Below the pieces are notes generated by a model. It was given only the letters and a program-made list of their open reading frames with translations, had not been told where the DNA came from and did not search any database. Position numbers and translations under genes: made by a program. A stretch of 64,000 nucleotides of DNA, taken from assembly GCA_023634235.1 (NCBI GenBank), contig JAMKCF010000018.1:8506768-8570767 (forward strand), read 5' to 3'. Of this stretch, positions 61,205-64,000 are shown piece after piece; position 1 is the stretch's first letter; each line of letters opens with the position of its first letter. The DNA comes from Pisaster brevispinus (taxonomy: Eukaryota > Echinodermata > Asteroidea > Forcipulatida > Asteriidae).

Positions 61205-61850
61205 TGAAAGTAAAGGTCATCCCGGCCACACTTTGTGTAGGATATGTACAATACTTCAAGAGATTTCAAATGATTCAAAGATCCTGTTTGTAACAATAAT
61301 GGTTCTCAAGATTTGAATTTTTGTGTATTAAATATTTAATAATATTTAATAATATAACGTCATCGATGACGTCGTCAACCCGAACACTTGCACCGTTTCA
61401 TCTACACACTGAGATGTAAGTACATCGTAAGTTTAAAGTTTAAACCCGTTTGTTAGTGAGATACAAATGTAAACTATGAAATTTCAACTTCCGGATTTGA
61501 CCGGAAGTAAAGGTCACATAAAGTCACATGTTTTATCAGATCTGTACAATACTCATAGAGCTTTCATATAGTGTAAATACATTGATAGTAGCAACCATGG
61601 TTGTGCAGATAATTGGGCATTTAATTGGGTAGATTTAAAGCCCTGAAAACTGTTTAAGGTGACGTCATTTAACGCTTGATGACTTCACCGCGAAATGACC
61701 TAAATTGTTTAATGTAAAACACTTCCAGCTTGAATAAAGGCAACGTTTCAGCTTGATCACCCTTGTTCTGTATATGTACATCTTGTAAAAATCTGGATTT
61801 TTGATAAATTAACCTAACAGTCGATGACGTCATGAAGACGTCACTGCATA
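61205..61850. repeat. Degenerate tandem units carrying TGACGTCA
   Basis: Three diverged units share, in order, AAGTAAAGGTCA, a GTACAAT/CTGTACA segment, ATGGTT, GATTTGAATTTTT-like sequence and a TGACGTCA-type palindrome (near 61,355-61,375, 61,659-61,669 and 61,822-61,845). The unit length is about 200-290 bp. The palindromes match CRE/ATF sites but may simply be part of the repeat. Confidence 0.5.
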
Positions 61851-62609
61851 TTTTATGGATATGCGACCTTTTAAGTTTGGTGCAAGAAGAGTTTTGATTG
61901 TAGCTTGTTTTGTTCTCCAGATTAGTAACAAGGGGTCAAAGTTAGGAAGAAATTCATACAACATCATATTATAACACGTCACTTCAAATTTTTGCAGTAA
62001 ACACCACTGACCCTAACCTGTAATAAGAAAAACGTAGTGTTTGCTTCTGTTTGACAATAACGAAGGCAATCGAATGTTGAGTTGAAACAACAGGCAAGAA
62101 AAGAAAGACGACACCGATGATTTAGAAAATTTAACCCAATATAGATGAATGGTGCATAAAGAATATTTTGTCATGTGATCATCACCATCATGGTGACGTA
62201 CATCGCACGGGCGTTGCTGCTCAGTGGCTTACATAGAAATTGTTTCTCTTCCATTGTTCTGTATTTTGAGTGGCTTAGTAAAAGCTGATTCAAGACGATA
62301 CCAACCAGCCTCTGGTCATCAGAAAGTTACTATTGGTAGGTTTGCATAAGTGTGCCACCTCTACGGTACGGTCATGTGATAGGTTTCAAAAGTTATACAA
62401 GTTATGAAAGTCCTTGGTTGTGGACGCTCATGTATTCGCTTTCCTAAGTTATTGAATAATATAGACTGCATCAATAAAGTTTTGTTTATTTGGAAGCTCA
62501 AAGTTACGAGTGCGATATTTGTTATTTAATAATATTAAATGCATTTTCAATAACATTGTTTCGTAACAAAATTCAATTTATGTCGAACTTTGGCTCTATT
62601 ATACTATTA

Positions 62610-62710
62610 CACACGCAAAATAGTGGCCTGTCGTTTCGACCCTAGCAGAGTCTTTCTCGAAGGACTTCGAGAAAGAGTCTAAACTTCAGGCAACTAACTA
62701 TTTCTTTGCA
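62610..62710. repeat. Hairpin repeat end with GGGTCGAAACG on minus strand
   Basis: CTTTCTCGAAG and CTTCGAGAAAG form an 11-bp stem with a 2-nt loop. On the minus strand it is followed by ACTCTGCTAGGGTCGAAACG ACAGGCC. It resembles the retroelement-end signature noted at 11,960-12,050. No element ORF is adjacent. Confidence 0.5.
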
Positions 62711-62719
62711 TTTACACCA

Positions 62720-63750
62720 TAGGTCCTTTTTGGTTGTCACAGCCAATTCTATTTTCTCACATTATTACATAGTAAAAGTAAGTAAATGTTATGATCATTA
62801 ATCTGACGCTGTATTTAAGTATTTCTTGCTTATAATTTAGTGGTTAGCCAGATTATCTACTCAGGCTAGTTGTATTCTTCCATACTTATTAAAAAATGTA
62901 ATGTCCTTTTCAATTTGTCTTTCATGAAGAATTGGCAACAATTTAATATCAAAAAGTCACATCTTTAATGAAAAAAAAATTGTGCTGAATTATTAATTGT
63001 GTAAAATATTGCATTTCCTTTTAAATTAGATTTTTTGAACACTTTGTTTGGTTTGGCGTCATTAAGAAAATTCACATAGCATAATAATTATACCTATTAA
63101 AAAGTGGACACTTCATTTATCAACCTTCATTTATATGCATCAAATTAGATGCTGTAAGACCATAATTAAAATCCCGAAATAGAGTTTGCGGAGAAATTGC
63201 AGAGAGCAGACTCTAATTCAGCCACACTTTATGACCTCAATGAAAGTCCTTGATTAAGAACACGCAACTGGTGGTACTGTATGTCCAACCTTTAAAGATC
63301 AATACACGGTTAGAACTGAATCCAAACAGAAATTGTCTCTGTGACTCGTACAGCTTAACTCAGAAAAGAACTTCGGGTAGAATTAACCATGGATATAATA
63401 CAGACATATCAGAAAAGCAAAGGAGGAAAAAACCCAACCAAAAGGCGTGTTTGCTTCAGAATGACCCCGTTATACGTGTGGCCTATTTTGTGCGTGTGCA
63501 TATGTTGCACTAATTGGTTAATGTCACTCAAAGCAATTTCCAATGTGCATGGAACAAGTCGCTTTTCACAATATTGTGAAAAGATAACTGTGATACAATT
63601 AATTGTGATTTGTTGCAATGGCTCACTGCGACGAAATGTTGCTGGAGAACACCATGTTTATATTTCTCTTTAGAATCCTCGTGTCGTTTTGCCCAATATC
63701 CTGCTCCGGGTGCCTCAATCTCACATGTAAGTGTTAACCAAAACTAGGTA
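62720..63750. other. Non-coding, no gene supported
   Basis: AT-rich. Overlapping open frames at 63,250-63,673 lack domains. A possible splice donor (ATGTAAGTG at 63,725) is not connected to a convincing exon. Confidence 0.4.
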
Positions 63751-63765
63751 CAGTGAGGTGTTCTA

Positions 63766-63990
63766 AAGACGACAAATGTGCGACGCATTGTGCCGTCGTC
63801 CGTCACGTTGAGCCGTCGCGTCGCCCGTCAAAGCTTCTCATTATGTCGGGTGAGAAATTAGTTTCGAAACTGATTCAAAAATGGGCGACGCGATGGGTGA
63901 CGACACGGTGCGACGGACGACGGAGGACGCGACGGACAACGCGACAGAGGACGCGACGGACGACGCGACGGCACGACGGAAGCCAAAGTC
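63766..63990. repeat. CpG-rich GACGG/CCGTC foldback and tandem array
   Basis: The left part carries GTGCCGTCGTCCGTCACGTTG and CGTCGCGTCGCCCGTC. The right part (63,880-63,985) is a tandem of GACGCGACGGACGAC-like words. The two halves are complementary in part, so the whole could fold back. It is truncated by or ends near the window edge. Confidence 0.65.
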
Positions 63991-64000
63991 GCTATGAAAA

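Noticed and set aside
63250..63673. Overlapping open frames near the right edge
   Set aside because: No recognisable domain or consistent splice signals; frames overlap on both strands.

Overview
This window looks like nuclear DNA of a marine invertebrate, most probably an echinoderm such as a sea star. It is AT-rich and intron-rich, has no bacterial gene organisation, and is full of interspersed repeats. The foldback repeats built on GGGCCCAATTTCATA...TGCTAAGC (12.1 and 13.3 kb) resemble repeats I associate with sea star genomes; that attribution is from memory and unverified. I see no intact single-copy host gene, no rRNA, no convincing tRNA and no CRISPR.

The dominant content is one family of long, intron-containing, transposon-like genes, present as decayed copies. 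I call it the DUF6729 element. Put together from its copies, the protein runs as follows. An N-terminal part contains KQQGGNVRDKL, FGKYQG and EYLESFPEGLEAV. A Ser/Gly/Gln-rich 12-residue repeat follows, then a zinc-binding domain that I recognise as DUF6729, then a core with VDRDCC, LDIWHFMRR and LESFHLHLNRF that could be a DDE/RNase H-fold transposase. After that come a linker exon, an acidic exon, a Pro/Ser-rich exon and two helical exons, and the protein ends in a zinc ribbon (CSKCKQP...QYYG.WYC). Copy A (1.65-9.25 kb, + strand) is the most complete. Copy B (54.0-48.4 kb, - strand) is its inverted relative. Copies C (48.0-44.8 kb) and D (39.7-34.5 kb), both on the - strand, are duplicates of each other and share a chimeric exon. 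Copy E (58.0-56.1 kb), fragment F (33.45-32.16 kb) and smaller pieces (0.83-1.57, 43.3-44.3 and 55.6-55.8 kb) complete a nested graveyard. All copies carry stops, frameshifts or deletions.

Three other mobile-element types are clear. A nearly intact 2.46-kb piggyBac (40,493-42,954) has TTAA target duplications and 13-bp perfect terminal inverted repeats, with only one frameshift and one stop in its transposase. A 1.06-kb non-autonomous Tc1/mariner-like element (14,375-15,431) has TA flanks, 25-bp perfect ends and internal direct copies of the end motif. A fragment of a non-LTR reverse transcriptase C-terminus (57.1-57.4 kb) is spliced into copy E. At 24.8-26.6 kb, inverted repeats of about 260 bp flank a decayed gene with a putative PIN/FEN1-like segment and a Cys-rich tail. 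I cannot assign it to a named transposon class.

The 10-32 kb region between copies A and D holds foldback MITEs, short tandem arrays and dispersed duplicates. It also has one CpG-rich segment near 27.3-27.7 kb that could be a promoter and first exon. The 58-64 kb end is mostly repeat-derived non-coding DNA: hairpins with GTCGTA/TACGAC, a degenerate tandem repeat carrying TGACGTCA palindromes, and a GACGGACGACGCGAC-type array at the window edge.
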